Below, piece by piece: positions 24,420-35,930 of a DNA stretch of 64,000 bases (positions are counted from its first letter, which is position 1; every line of letters starts with the position of its first letter). A program made the position numbers and the translations under genes. The DNA is from Acheta domesticus (lineage: Eukaryota; Arthropoda; Insecta; Orthoptera; Gryllidae). The stretch covers positions 36,821,221 to 36,885,220 of the forward strand of contig JAHLJT010009419.1 of assembly GCA_031308135.1 (NCBI GenBank), in the 5' to 3' direction. The notes below the pieces were generated by a model, which worked only from the letters and a program-made list of their open reading frames with translations, did no database searches and was not told the origin of the DNA.

Positions 24420-24981
24420 CCCATTAATGCCCAGCGTATATCATACGCTAATTTCTGGTCAACTCAATTTTGCTTTTTTTTTGCAATACTTTGTGAATTT
24501 TAGTTCTTCAGTAAACGTAGACATCCTAAACAAAACATACAAGCAAGATTTTTCATTCTGAATGCCAGATGTTGGTTTAGCCGTGATCGCTGAGTCATTG
24601 TACATTCCTGGCCATGGTGTAGACATGACTTGGGTCGGTTCGAATCTTCATCTAAAACCGTGCTTAGCTGCTATAAGCCTGTGGCTGAGTCGGAGGGAGA
24701 GGCCGATGTAAAACAAACGGTGGTTGGTCCACATTGAAGTTGACGGGGCTTATGCAGCGAAGTTTCAACGGTTTTGCTTCTTCTTATAGAAAAAAAATAC
24801 TCAAAACCCACCGTTTGGCACCTCAGGAGCGCTCTAGTAGTATAATTTAGCAACATAACAATTGAATAGCACTAAAAGTGGCAAAAATATGCTACCAGAG
24901 GTCTGCAAGGGCTCCTGTGCGCGCACGAACGCGACAATGGGCGAACGCTATGCGAACAAAATCATTCTGGCCAGTGATGGG
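24420..24981. mobile_element. piggyBac-like non-autonomous element, TTAA target duplication
   Basis: Flanked by TTAA at 24416-24419 and 24982-24985. Ends are CCCATTAATGCCCAGCGTAT at the left and, reading inward from the right, CCCATCACTGGCCAG; the first five bases (CCCAT) match. Just inside the left end is a perfect palindrome GCGTATATCATACGC. Insertion inside the mariner copy gives a natural empty-site comparison that confirms both borders. No transposase frame, so it would depend on an enzyme from elsewhere. Confidence 0.85.
24575..24660 (+). repeat. tRNA-headed SINE-like segment inside the piggyBac-like element
   Basis: A box-like TTTAGCCGTGATCGCTGAG (about 24576-24594) and a good B box GGTTCGAATCT (24637-24647) at near-tRNA spacing. 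No convincing cloverleaf and no CCA-ready 3' end, so it is read as a tRNA-derived SINE head, nested third-level within element and mariner. Confidence 0.5.
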
Positions 24982-25100
24982 TTAACCAGTACGTGTGGAA
25001 CTCGTTCACAACGCGCCCCCGGGAATTTTACGAAATAGCCATTCACCGTCTTGCATCGCAGAGGGACAAGTGCCTCAACAGTGAGGGCCAATACTTCTGA

Positions 25101-28100
25101 CATAAAGGTTCTGGTTTATAGGCCTCTGGCTCGTTTCTTTTTAATGCTCCTTCCTTACTAGTCGGCGAATTTATAGAAAACGAAGACTTTTGCCGAATGA
25201 AAGTATTAAGCACACCTTACTTAAACGTGACAAGTGGAGATGAATATATTATCGATTTAATTTTATGTCCACTGAACCTTGTTAAATTCCTTGAACGGAG
25301 TGCCTTAAAAGATCTATGTAAGAGTGATAATTACCCAAATATTCTTACTTTCCAAGAATCATCAAAATCTCTTCACTCTCCAAGATGGGAATTTAAAAAG
25401 ACAACCTGGACGACAAATTCTTATCAGGGTATCACCGTATATTATAAAAAATTGAAGTTGTTTACAGTAATAGTGTCACAACAAATAATATCACTGGTGT
25501 GATTGCTTCGGTTTTTAAGTTAGCAGAATATCTATACATAAATAAAAAAGAATGTGCGTATGTGTGTCGCATAAAACGCAATAACTACTCAACCGATTTC
25601 ACTGAAATGTTCACACTTCACTGAAATATCGTTCTTATAAGTATTAGAAATGTTTGGAGGGTAGTTTGAATTAAATCGGACATATGGGGGCGTTGCTTTG
25701 CTATGTTTATCGACGAGATCAGCTTTACGCTATTCCCAGAGGATCTTGCTAGGAGTGCGTCTCTCTTGATATATTTCTGAAATTGGCATAAACTATATAA
25801 CTAACGAACAAGTATCCAATTTCCAATATTGAAGATGTAACATATCTAAAAGTAATAAAATTACCGTACAACAAAATCTAATTAAATTACAAGTTAACTG
25901 ATCAGCAGCGAAACCTCAATGATGATACTGTTGGTAGCAATGTTCGATTGGAAGGCGTACTGGAAATTGCTCGAACATTCCTTCTATTACATGTCAAACT
26001 GGAAAAGAAAGAGCGGTCTTCGCTAGATGACTTCCCTGGAAGAGGCAAGAGAGGCCTAATCCTAGCCCCTGCAGATACTGATGCTGTTGTTGATGAAGTT
26101 GATAGTAGTAGAGAAACAAGACTTTAATTTATTCAAATATTTTCAGTGTTCAGTGTCTTGGAAACCATGGGAACGCTGAGCAGTAAGATACAGACTATTG
26201 CAGGCATTCCGGTGGGAAAACCCACGCCTGCTAACACTCACGATTGCGTAGGCTTGCAGCCACGTTTGACCAAAGGAGACGATCCTAACAGTTTATCATT
26301 TACTATCACAACGGAAGATTCACTATCCTCAAGCAGGAAGTGGAAATGATTTGCATCGTCCCACATTGTTTCTTGGAATTGTAAGAGAAGATTAATTTGG
26401 CTGTTGTCGAAAAGTCTGCTGAAATATTTGCTGGTATTGAAAAATGAGAAAGAATGAGTTAATCAAAAAATGAATTTATGTAAATTGATTATATCTAAGT
26501 ATTGTCACAATTCACATGGACATATCGAAAAACCCATATTTAGACTATTTTAGTAAAGAAAATACATCGTTCGTAGTGACAAACGACGGTGTGGAGGCGT
26601 AGGAACATTTTGGTAAATTTATTACGCCAACGACACAAGACTAGTAAAATTCGAGCAGGCAACGATAAATAAACAAGGATATTTAAAGTTGTGAGATACC
26701 AGTGAGCAGTAGGTTCAAAAACAAACTAACAACAAAATTATAGTAATTTTATTTGGTATCATAATACAAGTGGACGACCTACACATTATGTAAGTAAGTT
26801 ATAATAAAAATAGCAACATAAGAAGAGATTTAAAGCATTTAAGGAGGCGGGACGCTTGAATAAATTGTGTAATTAATTTATATAGAAATTGTGAGTGAAC
26901 TCAGGTCGAAATATGGAAGAAAACATAATTTTCATCTTAGAACAATACATGGAACAAAAGACGGGAAGAGACAGTTTTTGTGTCAAAAGGTTTCGAGGAA
27001 AGTGAAGTTGGGGAGTTAAACAGAAGGCGCTAAGATTTTGTAGGAGAAGGTGTTCAGGTTTGGTGGAGGAAGGTGTTAAGATTTCGTTGAGGCCGGAACG
27101 TGTTGAGGCTAATTGATGGAGTTTCATGAGTGAAGGAGACAGTGGACATCCAGATCTGTGGAGTTCACGGATAATTCTGATAGTGTGGGACGTTTATTGA
27201 TAATTGACTGATACTGGTGATGAACTGATAATTGATACTGGTTGGACGCTGGTATGGGTCGAGACTTCAAAAGGGAAAGTGTTTTAATTCCGATTATTTT
27301 CTTGATTGGCTGTCGTCATAACTCTTGTAAGAAGGCCAAGTTATGTGTTTTTGAAAAAGAAATAACTAGTATTTTTGTATAGTAAATCTAACATGACAAT
27401 GACTAAGAGAATGCGGGCTGGTATGGAGTATTTTTGAATGTCAATTGTGTGTGATGTAAATGTTTATGTTTTATGTTATTGTTTATTGTTCATGTTTTTC
27501 GTGGGTATTTTTATTGTGTGTGTTATGTTAACAATGTCATTAGGGAGAGGCGGCAACGATGCCAGTAAATTTCAATGGAACATTGAAAATATTATTTTCA
27601 AAATGACCTATCGTCATTTCCGATTGCTTTCTAGTTTTAGGTATCAACTAGCTGGTACCCGGCGCGTTGCTGCTGCAGAAGAAATAACAGATGAAATATT
27701 CCTCTGACTGATAAATGACTGGTTGCTCCTTTTCTTCTACAAAACGCTGTACGGAAAGCAGAGCCCTACAATTAAATGCACGAAACACTTCTGAAGTCAC
27801 TTAACGGTTGATAAAAAAGGTGAGATGGAAATTTTCTGTAAATGACCGGATGATTGAGACAAAAACCTGCGAGCAGGTAGACACACTGCAAAGAAAACTA
27901 AATTGTTCACAGCAGCTTCGTTATGTTTTCACCTTACTGAACACTTGAGAATTTATTCTAATTTCTGGTTATGAAGATTCAAAAAGAAAGCGATTGACTT
28001 ATAAAATGATATTTTAATAACTTACAGTGGAATATTAACAAATAGGAAAACTAATTTATTTTAATTTTTGTATGTAGCAAGGTTAGTTTTAAATGTAAAA

Positions 28101-28399
28101 GAAAGGCTTCTGAATTTCATTGAAAGTATACGGAGACGTATTTCACCGGTAGTTTATTCTAGTAATAACAATTATTTTAAAAAACATTTTAGAAGACTTG
28201 CACTATATTATCACTCACATCACCAAATTATTTTCAGATTTTTATTTACTCCGAGCATTACTTTAACATGTTTATCAAGTGCATTACGCAATGCTTACTG
28301 CGAAGTAAGTTTTATGAAGAAAATTATTTTCAAAAATAATTTGATTTGCAATAATGTTAAATACATTCATATGCCCAACATTATTATCGCTATCATAAG
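25101..28399. other. AT-rich spacer, no gene recognised
   Basis: Open frames up to about 117 codons (28068-28421) are AT-driven and motif-free. Around 25570-25690 a CGCAATAACTACTCAACCGA stretch has the look of an interspersed repeat, but no second copy was found in the window. 26990-27110 has loose G-rich AAGGTGTTAAGATTTYG-like repeats. Confidence 0.45.
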
Positions 28400-29084
28400 T
28401 AGAGACCGGAAAAATTCGTAGTATTAAACGTCAAAATATGTACATATATATGTAATGAAAACAGTAAGAATATGTAATAAATATGTAAAATCCGATATAA
28501 TATGTAATATTAAAATTCTCTAATTAAAAACCATTTACTTAGCAAGAAATTACATTTAGAAAAACTACTCACTTGACATCATACAACTTTCTTGTCAGTA
28601 TTAAAATTTTCATCTATTTTAATTCAGGACCGTCGTTTAGCAGCCGGACTTCTCGCAATAGAAGCCATCGCACAAACTGGTGAGATCTACGACCAGCAAA
28701 CATACATTGTAGCATCTTCATCGAAGTGTTACACTTCGGCGATCGCAATTTTTTTTCGAAAATTAAGGTCGATTAACGATCACAACACGCAGTGTCATTG
28801 ATATTTTGGACACCTAGATTTTCCCAATAATGTAGGAAAAATGCTGAATAATAAAACAAACATCTTTTCACAAAAAATATGGAATTAAATTGAAGAAAAT
28901 TGATAAAATAAGAAAATATATTGTGAAAACAGCAATATATGGAAAATGTGTAATATGGTGTAAAAATATGTCACGAAAAAATTCGATATTGTGTTAGGAG
29001 AGCTATGATTCGCCAAGACTACAATTTTGAGAACAGTAAGTAGAAAGACAAAAAATATGTAATTACATAAAAGTCCGGTCTCTA
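28400..29084. mobile_element. hAT-type non-autonomous element, 685 bp
   Basis: Perfect 11-bp terminal inverted repeats TAGAGACCGGA / TCCGGTCTCTA and perfect 8-bp target duplications ATCATAAG (28392-28399 and 29085-29092), the hallmark of hAT transposition. The interior is AT-rich with many AATATGTAA words and no transposase frame. Confidence 0.9.
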
Positions 29085-29589
29085 ATCATAAGCATTTTGT
29101 GACTTCCAATCGTCATTGTCTAACTTATTTCGTGGTATCTGTTCTTCTGTTTGTTTGGTTGGCTTTTCCTCCTTCAAACATGGAAAAAATAAAGCTTTTT
29201 TTTTAAAAAAAATGGTGTTTTCAAGACCATTTAGTAACTGAAATATTGTAAAAAGATGTACGTACTTGTATTACCGTTTATTTATAAATTCTGCTTCACG
29301 ATTTTTTACAATCTGTAACTCTAATTCATTCGTATGTTGCAACATTCCTGACTGCAGGTGAACAGAATCTGCTATCCGACTCCAATTTCCGATTCAATTC
29401 AGGCACTGAAATTTTCCTTTTCCGTCTCTGGGCTGCGAGAAAATGCAGAAATCCATCAAACTTTCCCGGAAGGAAACAAGCGCATATGCGTGCAAGACGT
29501 GCCACCTCATCGTGGGGCCTCGCGAGATCGGTCTGCTACGACCCGCCTCCGCTGGGGTCCCACTCGGCCCAAGTACGCAATCCTTGCGT

Positions 29590-29890
29590 TTCCGCCGGAG
29601 GCAATGACGCAGTTGCGGCGGCAGCGCCGCCGTCATCGCCACCTCCACCATTGCGCTGGCCATGGCCATCGCCACCATCGCGCCGACGCCATTACCGACG
29701 CCGTCGCCGTCGCCAGCGCCGTCGCCGCTGCGCCGCCTAGGCCACCGCCACTATTGCCGTCACCACAGCGCCACCTACGCCACCGCCACTATTGTCACCA
29801 CCGCGCCGCCTGTAATATCATTCTGTTATAAGCTACCGCCACCATCGCCGTCACCACTGCGCCGTCTGGGCCACGCCACTATCCCCATCA
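29590..29890 (+). repeat. Imperfect GCC-rich minisatellite
   Basis: Variants of CGCCACCATCGCCGTCACC repeat, with a longer ~48-bp periodicity around 29690-29880 (repeated GCGCCGCCTNGGCCACCGCC blocks). Frames in several phases stay open because of composition. Confidence 0.7.
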
Positions 29891-31177
29891 CCACTATACA
29901 AATTCTTTAATTTAATGAATTCATACTTTGATTAATCAAAAAAATCGTTAAAGAACGTACTTTAATTTATTGAAAACTCAGCCTTATATAATAAGTCAAC
30001 AGAGAGTTGAATAGGCTGATTTGCAATTTGACCACCTTGCAGAATATTTTTTATGTTGTAAAACGTAAAATAATAACTACGTTTCAATTCTCTTTTTTGT
30101 GATATTTCAATTACAAGTAAGAAAGTTTTACTTTATTCATCGCATGGATACACAAAGTTTACTATAAATCAAAGCTGTAAAATTCATGTTTATATTCTTA
30201 CAAGTATTTGACGTGAGTAAGACGTGAATATGTCTTTGTGTGAACAAGTGAATATACGAATTCGTACTCTTATTTCTACTTTTATTGTATATAAGAACTA
30301 TTCGGACTCGGATTCTTAAAATAGACAAACGGCGGTTGACAACCGTGTGTACGTGACATGCTTCTTGCATGGAGCGGGATGCGTTCAGATAGGAGTACCA
30401 AAATAGAATTTGCGCGACTAACGTATCAATGATAAGTATGCAAGGGAAAGTTTTACACCAATGATTCGCGCTTCGTCGTATAGAGCTTAAAGGAACGTAT
30501 AAACTTTCAAAGTAGGAATGGAAAAAAGTGGTGCCGGGTAAACATTTGAAATTTGTTAAAACATTGTCAATTTCAGGTAAACCCCCTCATGTATGAAATC
30601 AGGAAGTGCTTTAAGAAATGGTAAAGAGACCTATCGCGTGGTTCAGTTCTTATAAGTAAACTTATGTAATGGTTCTTAACAAACTGAACAAGCCCAAGAA
30701 ATCAAAGAGAAAACCCTGTGGCTCCTTCGGGGGGCCGTAAGGGGGAGGGAAAAATGATCGCCCGCCACGGCGGCGGTGACGTCGACCAGTAGAGAGACTA
30801 GGGCAACTTAGATCTACGGTGTTTCACTATTATCTCAGAAGAGATGAAAAGAAGTTTTCACGCAAAAACAAAAAAACAAAAAAAAAAGCGGTTGAGTAGA
30901 GATACTGACGCCTCGTTCTTTTAGGATCGTTTTACTTTCGAGCATACGGTGTATGCAGAAGAGAGAAAGTATTGTAATGCTACGGGAAAAACAATGATTT
31001 TTCCACAGCTATGGCAACGAAAAAATGGAAAGTTCTTGTTCCAAAGTGTAGTAAATTGCTTTCTCTAACACATTCTGTCGACACAATCTTTGTTTTGTGG
31101 ATGTTTGATACCGAAATATCAATTAATGACAAAACATATATCCATTAGTTCTTGAATTCACGACCGCACTATTCATT
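29891..31177. other. AT-rich spacer, no gene recognised
   Basis: No supported exon. 30720-30790 is a short GC-rich patch (GGGGGGCCGTAAGGGGGAGG). 30930-31150 holds words seen also near 37815-37850 (ATGCTACGG then ATTTTTCCAC/GAC), i.e. family X debris. Confidence 0.4.
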
Positions 31178-31258
31178 CTAGGAATATTTCATGGTTTTTG
31201 GTCAACAATTAAAAGGAAAATTTTGAATTGTTGACCAAAAACCATGAAACATTCCTAG
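31178..31258. repeat. 33-bp near-perfect inverted repeat (hairpin)
   Basis: Arms 31178-31210 and 31226-31258 are complementary with a single mismatch around a 15-nt A/T/G loop; the arm begins CTAGGAATATTTCATGG and ends TTGGTCAACAATT. Short and isolated; it could be a tiny MITE or a transcribed hairpin. Confidence 0.9.
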
Positions 31259-31269
31259 AAGCATATATC

Positions 31270-32060
31270 TATTTCTCTGTTTGTGTGGTGAACGCTAGCG
31301 TCTAAACCATTCCGTTTTTCTTCAAAATTGATATATCCTGATAGATCTGAACGAACTTGAAGCCCTGCGAGTTTGAAACGGATTGATTTTTGGGAGTACT
31401 TTTCATGAAGTCTTCGGATTGTGTTAGATGAACTGAATAAGATGACCTAAACGTTATTTTGATGTAATTATATGATTTTCAAACTTCACAATTCTATTAT
31501 TTTTTTAACAGGTTAAATCAGACGTCGTTTTAGTACGGGCGATTTTTAAAAATATTTTATCGCATCTGTGACAACAAATGTTTTAAATGATTTTATATGC
31601 AGTTTCTCGAAATCTCAAAAATATTTTTAGAAAATCAGATCGAAATTGCGTATTTTTAGATGCACTAAAAACATTTCTTAAAAACAGCAACATTTTTCAA
31701 TGAAAATGTCTTTTATAGTCCCAGGTTTTACCCTTCTATAATATTCTTGACGTCATATTTCAATTGTACATTTAGGGATCTTGGGAAAAATTGAGAAGAC
31801 TAGATAAAATGTGATTTAGGTTCTAATAGATAGGCGCTGAGAAGATGGTGGGGGCAAATCGAAAAGATAGCACATAGCAAAGAAATCAGAAAATCCTCAT
31901 TAACGCGAATTCCAAGGAACCGAAAAAATCGGAATTTGTGTTATCCGATTATCATAAATCACCGTATTACTGTGATCCCTAGCAGGGACCCAAGTTTTTC
32001 TTCGTGTTACGGCGAAATTCGTGTTAAGCGAGTTCGTGCTAACGACGGTTTATTGTAAAT
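31270..32060 (+). repeat. AT-rich interspersed repeat (family X)
   Basis: Has the GATCTGAACGAACTTGAAGC block (about 31345) and GCGAGTTTGAAACGGATTGA, parallel to 11560-11600. At 31830-31900 it carries AGGCGCTGAGAAGATGGTGG, which matches the GGCAGCTGAGAAGAGGGTAGG of the copy near 39400. No coding capacity. Confidence 0.5.
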
Positions 32061-32804
32061 AGTATGAGGAAGTCTGTGCATTACTAGCATGACTAGGTTT
32101 TATGCTCATTAAATCTTGAGAAAAATAAGAACAGATATTATTTCTATTCAGTACGTAAAAAATATGGCTCATAGTATTTGTATTCGTAAGAAACCGAAGA
32201 CATTTCAATTGGTATGAAATGTGTCATTTTTCTCTTAACTCGGGTTTTTGTAGCTCAGTTTCTAGCACTGGCAAGAAAATAGTTTTGTTTCGCATTTTTT
32301 TTCTGTTTGCCCATTTGAAAACATACTGTAGGACTATTTATATTATTAGCTGTATTTGTATCTTGCAATTCAATATTATATAATAGGCAACCCTGAAAAA
32401 GTATTGATGGAAATTATTTTAGTTTTTATTGATATTCTACTTTAATGATAAAAGTAAAAGGTCTTTAAAAAGTTATAGAAAGAACTAATTTTGAAGTTAT
32501 ACTGTAAAACCCGCTTTAATTCGTCTTCAATTGCGTCAAAAATTGTATTTCATGATTGGTTATCCTAGTAAAAATCTTTCTTTTCAACCAATGATTCTAT
32601 TAATTGAAATTGATTATTTTTTCATTATATTTAGACTGTTGCATCAAATTAAGTCTTTTAAACAAGGCGTAGCGTTCATCAGTCAACACCTATATCTCGA
32701 CCACGCTTTACCACATGAAAATTGCGTACGCGCAACTCAAACTGTGCTTGTGAAGAAAGTTGATATCGCTCTGGATTGCTGTGCGCTTCGCTGTTTTTCT
32801 TAAA

Positions 32805-32840
32805 GCCCTTATAAAGAGTTTCGTCTTCACTATCTCTACC
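32805..32840 (+). promoter_or_regulatory. Candidate core promoter (TATA box) of the LRR gene
   Basis: TTATAAAGAG (TATA core 32810-32815) lies immediately upstream of a 580-bp GC-rich tract and about 1.45 kb before the first coding exon on the same strand. A start site around 32838-32845 would fit normal TATA spacing. Purely positional inference. Confidence 0.3.
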
Positions 32841-33420
32841 GCGATCCCACAACCGCCGCCGCGATCTCTTTCACAGTGAGCAACATCCATCATGGTTCTC
32901 TGGTTCCCGTCCGCCGCCGCCGCCACCTCGACCGCTTCCGCCATCGCCATCGTTACCGCCTCGTTGCCGCAGTCACCACCGCCGTCACCACCACCGCCGC
33001 CGCCGCCGTCGCCGCTGCCGCCCCCCTTCGCCGCCTCTGCCTCCTCTGCCACCGCCGCCGCCTCCGCCGTCTCCACCGCCTCCGCCGTCACCGCAACTGG
33101 GGAAAACCGCAACGCGCTGTCCAAGCACGTGATGTCGCCGGCCGCCGCGAGGAGCGCTTCGGTCGCGGGCACGCATCGCCGCCCGCCCAGTTCCCGTCGG
33201 TCGAGTGGCGGTGTCGGTCGCAGAGCGTGGTTCCGCTCGGGAGTCCCTGCTTGGAATAGACGCGTGGTGTCCGCCCCGCCGCCGTGGCACAGCGCAGCGA
33301 TGTCCGCCCGCTCGCAGATAACCGCGCGTGAGTCACGCAGTTGGTGTTGGCGTTGCGTTGCTCATCGACCGCAGGCGCAATGCAAACTATTGCGACGGTA
33401 AACGTCTGATGCAAACTGTG
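32841..33420 (+). other. GC/GCC-rich tract, possible 5' UTR exon of the LRR gene
   Basis: Starts as imperfect (GCC)n/(CCG)n repeat (32850-33110) and continues as CpG-rich sequence to about 33400. A 169-codon frame from ATG 32892 is almost entirely Ala/Ser/Pro followed by Arg/Ser and is not convincing as protein. A donor-like CGC|GTGAGT occurs near 33328. Best read as promoter-proximal CpG-rich leader of the gene whose coding begins at 34274, with an intron or continuous UTR between them; an independent small gene is not excluded. Confidence 0.35.
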
Positions 33421-34273
33421 TGCGATTAGAAGTCTTCGAGAAAACATTGTTTTATCAAATCGAGTGCAATGGAAACGTTTATATACTACATCCAATATTA
33501 TGGATAAAGTGTGCGAGTTTTAGAGAAAGAAAAAAGTGTGTGATAGTGATCGTAACATAATTCAATTCGAAGAAAGTGTTCACATGTGGTGTAATTAACT
33601 CGATCAAGGAAATAGTCCCTTTAGTCTAAAGACTGATTAAATGATCCTACATGACCTCAAGAAACCGGTTTGTAACTTGTGTTTTGTTGTGCACGTATGA
33701 TAATCATTCACGTGACAGATATATATATGTAACTGCTAAATAACCACTTACGTGTGAAAAGGAAATTATAAGGTAATCATTTATAATGTCGGCAATGAAA
33801 ACAAAATTTGCGGGTTACAGGAAGTGTGAAACAGAGTGATCATACTTTCTGTAAATGTTTGTATGAATTATTATTTTGCCTAAGTTTTCGATAACCGAAA
33901 ATGTAAACAAAACCGTCGTAGATAAAAAAGAGATGGAAAGTACCGTTCTTCATATACAACACATTAAAAGTATTGAAATGTAGGTAAAAAAATATTCGAA
34001 CAGATGTGCTCCGATTTAAAGTACCACGCCAACACAATCTATTTCAGCGTTTCCAAGTACACGCGATAATGAACGTAAACACGACCGGGGTTCTCAGAAT
34101 CGCAGGTTGAAGTGGTCGCAGGTCGGAACGCTCGGCTGGGAACCGGTTAGAAGAGGTTGGCGGCGATACTCAATCTTTACGAGCATGAGGAAAACCTGGC
34201 GGAAAGGCGTTGTCTGAGTCGAAGGGGCCTGCAAGCGAGAGGCAACCCCGGCAGAAGAAGGCGTCTCGAGGTG

Positions 34274-35157
34274 ATGGCAAGGTCTTCCGCGGGCATTGCA
34301 ACGCCGACGCTGACGCCGGCTCCGGTGCCGACGCCGTCGCCGTCATCGTCACTCCTGCAGCTCCTGTCGTTTGTCTTGTACCTGAGCGCGTCGTGCGTTG
34401 AAGTCTCCGGCGCTGGGGCCGAAAGTGATGTCTCCACGAGACCGTCCAAGCAGGCTTCCGGTGACTTGATTAGCCCGCTTGCCACCTACGACGCGTCGGA
34501 TCTTCCTCGCATTGATGGATTCTCACCTTCTCTGGATGTTCTGGAATTTCAAATTCTTCCCGATGACAACTCGAAACCTCCTCCAGATTTTATTCCGTAC
34601 GATCTAGCTCTTTCATCACCATCTCCAATTCCAACCTATGTAGCCTCAGCATCACCCTCACCGTCCCCAGTTTCTTCCGATGTAGTCTCACCATTACCCT
34701 CATCACCCTCATTTCCTTTCGATGTGGCTTCCACATCATCTTCACCATCTCCAACTTCTTCGAATGAAACATCAACATCCTCCTCCTCTGGTGTCTTTGG
34801 GAACGCAACTGCCACTCCGTCTGTAAACTCCACCCAACCTCCGAGTAAAATCACACATAATGACACACCTGATACCACCGCACAACCAAAAATTACAAGT
34901 TTTGCGCCCATGGATTCGCCCAAGACGGCCTCGGAGGCTCCGGTCACCAAAGCCGTGGAATCTCTCGACGCAGAGCCCTACGACCTCACCCGGGGCCCTC
35001 TGTCCTGCTCCGACGTGTGGCCGCTGCTCAGGAAGAAGGACAAGGGCCGCTGCACCTATCATTGGCCTGTGGGGGCCGAGTACCCAGAGGTGCTGTGCGA
35101 GCTCATCGGCGGCTACAAACCCATCGCCGGTAGCTACACCACGCTCATCCACAACGC
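34274..35157 (+). CDS. LRR-like secreted/membrane protein, coding exon 1
   Basis: First coding exon, 884 nt, ending at a strong donor AACGC|GTGAGT (35158) in phase 2. The frame is open upstream to 34148, but ATG 34274 is the first in-frame Met. Residues 1-26 are Pro/Thr/Ser-rich; 27-42 (LLQLLSFVLYLSASCV) are hydrophobic, a signal peptide or anchor with likely cleavage near SGAGAE. About residues 105-235 are a Ser/Pro/Thr linker with runs like SPSPSPVSS, probably O-glycosylated. After a VTKAVESLD stretch a folded-looking part starts: LSCSDVWPLLRKKDKGRCTY and YPEVLCELIGGYKP, with three Cys. I do not recognise this ectodomain. It sits at the head of a four-exon chain that reaches a leucine-rich-repeat-like segment at 60.5 kb. 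Confidence 0.7.
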
Positions 35158-35254
35158 GTGAGTTGGCGTTAGCCTTTCTTTTTATTGATTGATTGACTGA
35201 TGTTACCGTGGCTCGCAATCTGCTAAGGCTGTTATTCCCGTTAATGCATTGAAT

Positions 35255-35690
35255 GTACTCTGCCGGGAAGAGGTGTAGATTCCTTTCCAGTTGGATAGAG
35301 AAATCCGGTGCTAACCTATCCGTAGCCTTGCGAGGAGTTTGCCCCTCCCGGTATCTCCGTCAGCTTGGCACCGCTCCACCTGCAATAATCTCTAAGCTCC
35401 CGACTGGTCAACCGACGTGTAGTGCATCTCCTATAAGTCTACAGACTTATAAGTCTGTGCAAGGGGTGACGATAGGACAAGGAAGAGGAAGGAAAGATAG
35501 CGCGCGGTCTGTGGCCCGTTTGTTAGGGTACAAATCCGGTATTTGTCTCGTATGGATAGGAGAAACCATGAAAAACCGATTAAGGCAGCCGGTTGTTAGA
35601 ATTCGGCTCCAAACATCGGCTGAATTCTTCCTAGTCCTTCCGCCAACATAGAAAATCTACCACCGCCGTCATTCGCGGCCTTCGATCTCC
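35255..35690 (+). repeat. Interspersed repeat family R1, copy 3
   Basis: Shares GGTATCTCC, CCCGACTGGTC, GATAGGACAAGGAAGAGGAA, GTGGCCCGTTTGTTAGGGTA and the CAGCCGGT-TAGAATTCGGCTCC block with the copies at 5600 and 57070. It starts about 100 bp into the intron, very close to exon 1. Confidence 0.6.
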
Positions 35691-35790
35691 CGGTCGCAGT
35701 CGCTGCAGAGACTGTGGCAATATTGGATGCGCATTAAACTCAGCCGCTAACCTTTCTTCTCGACGGAAATTGTTACGTAATAAGATACCT

Positions 35791-35880
35791 TGTCTGGTCG
35801 CGTAGTCTGGCAGAGGTAGTGAAAGCGTGTTCCGCTTCGATACTTCGATGAAGCACGGGTTCGATTCCCGCTGCGGGCAA
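35791..35880 (+). repeat. tRNA-derived SINE head
   Basis: A-box-like TAGTCTGGCAGAGG (about 35803-35816) and a consensus B box GGTTCGATTCC (35858-35868) within a CGGG-TTCGATT-CCCG T-arm-like stem. The would-be acceptor halves do not pair, so it is not an intact tRNA gene. The transition to unrelated sequence after GCGGGCAA fits a SINE body. Confidence 0.55.
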
Positions 35881-35930
35881 TTATTTTTATCTGTTCTCTA
35901 CCATGAGATCGGTTATGTAGACCTTCTTTG

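Larger units (their letters stand above)
24252..25100 (+). pseudogene. mariner transposase C-terminal fragment, copy 2 (plus strand, interrupted)
   Basis: Plus-strand fragment facing copy 1 head to head. It reads LLHDNARSLMANAIT (HDNARPH-like catalytic block), EKFKWDVLGH, a CDYAIL block, then, after a 566-bp interruption, NQYVWNSFTT, REFYEIAIHRLASQRDKCL and stop TGA 25098-25100. The interruption is the piggyBac-like insertion 24420-24981; removing it and one TTAA restores VVNQYVWNS in frame. Additional frameshifts show the copy was already inactive or has decayed since. The junction with copy 1 falls between about 24228 and 24252. Confidence 0.8.

Noticed and set aside
29358..29831. 157-codon forward frame
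   Set aside because: The second half is GCC-minisatellite (Ala/His/Arg runs), the first half has no recognised motif, and no splice context supports it.
32892..33401. 169-codon frame starting MVLWFPS with a signal-like start
   Set aside because: Ala/Ser/Pro repeat followed by Arg/Ser from CpG-rich DNA; better explained as GC-rich 5' leader of the LRR gene.
35791..35880. Possible functional tRNA gene
   Set aside because: Good B box and T-arm-like stem, but the acceptor ends do not pair and the anticodon arm is poor; treated as a SINE head.
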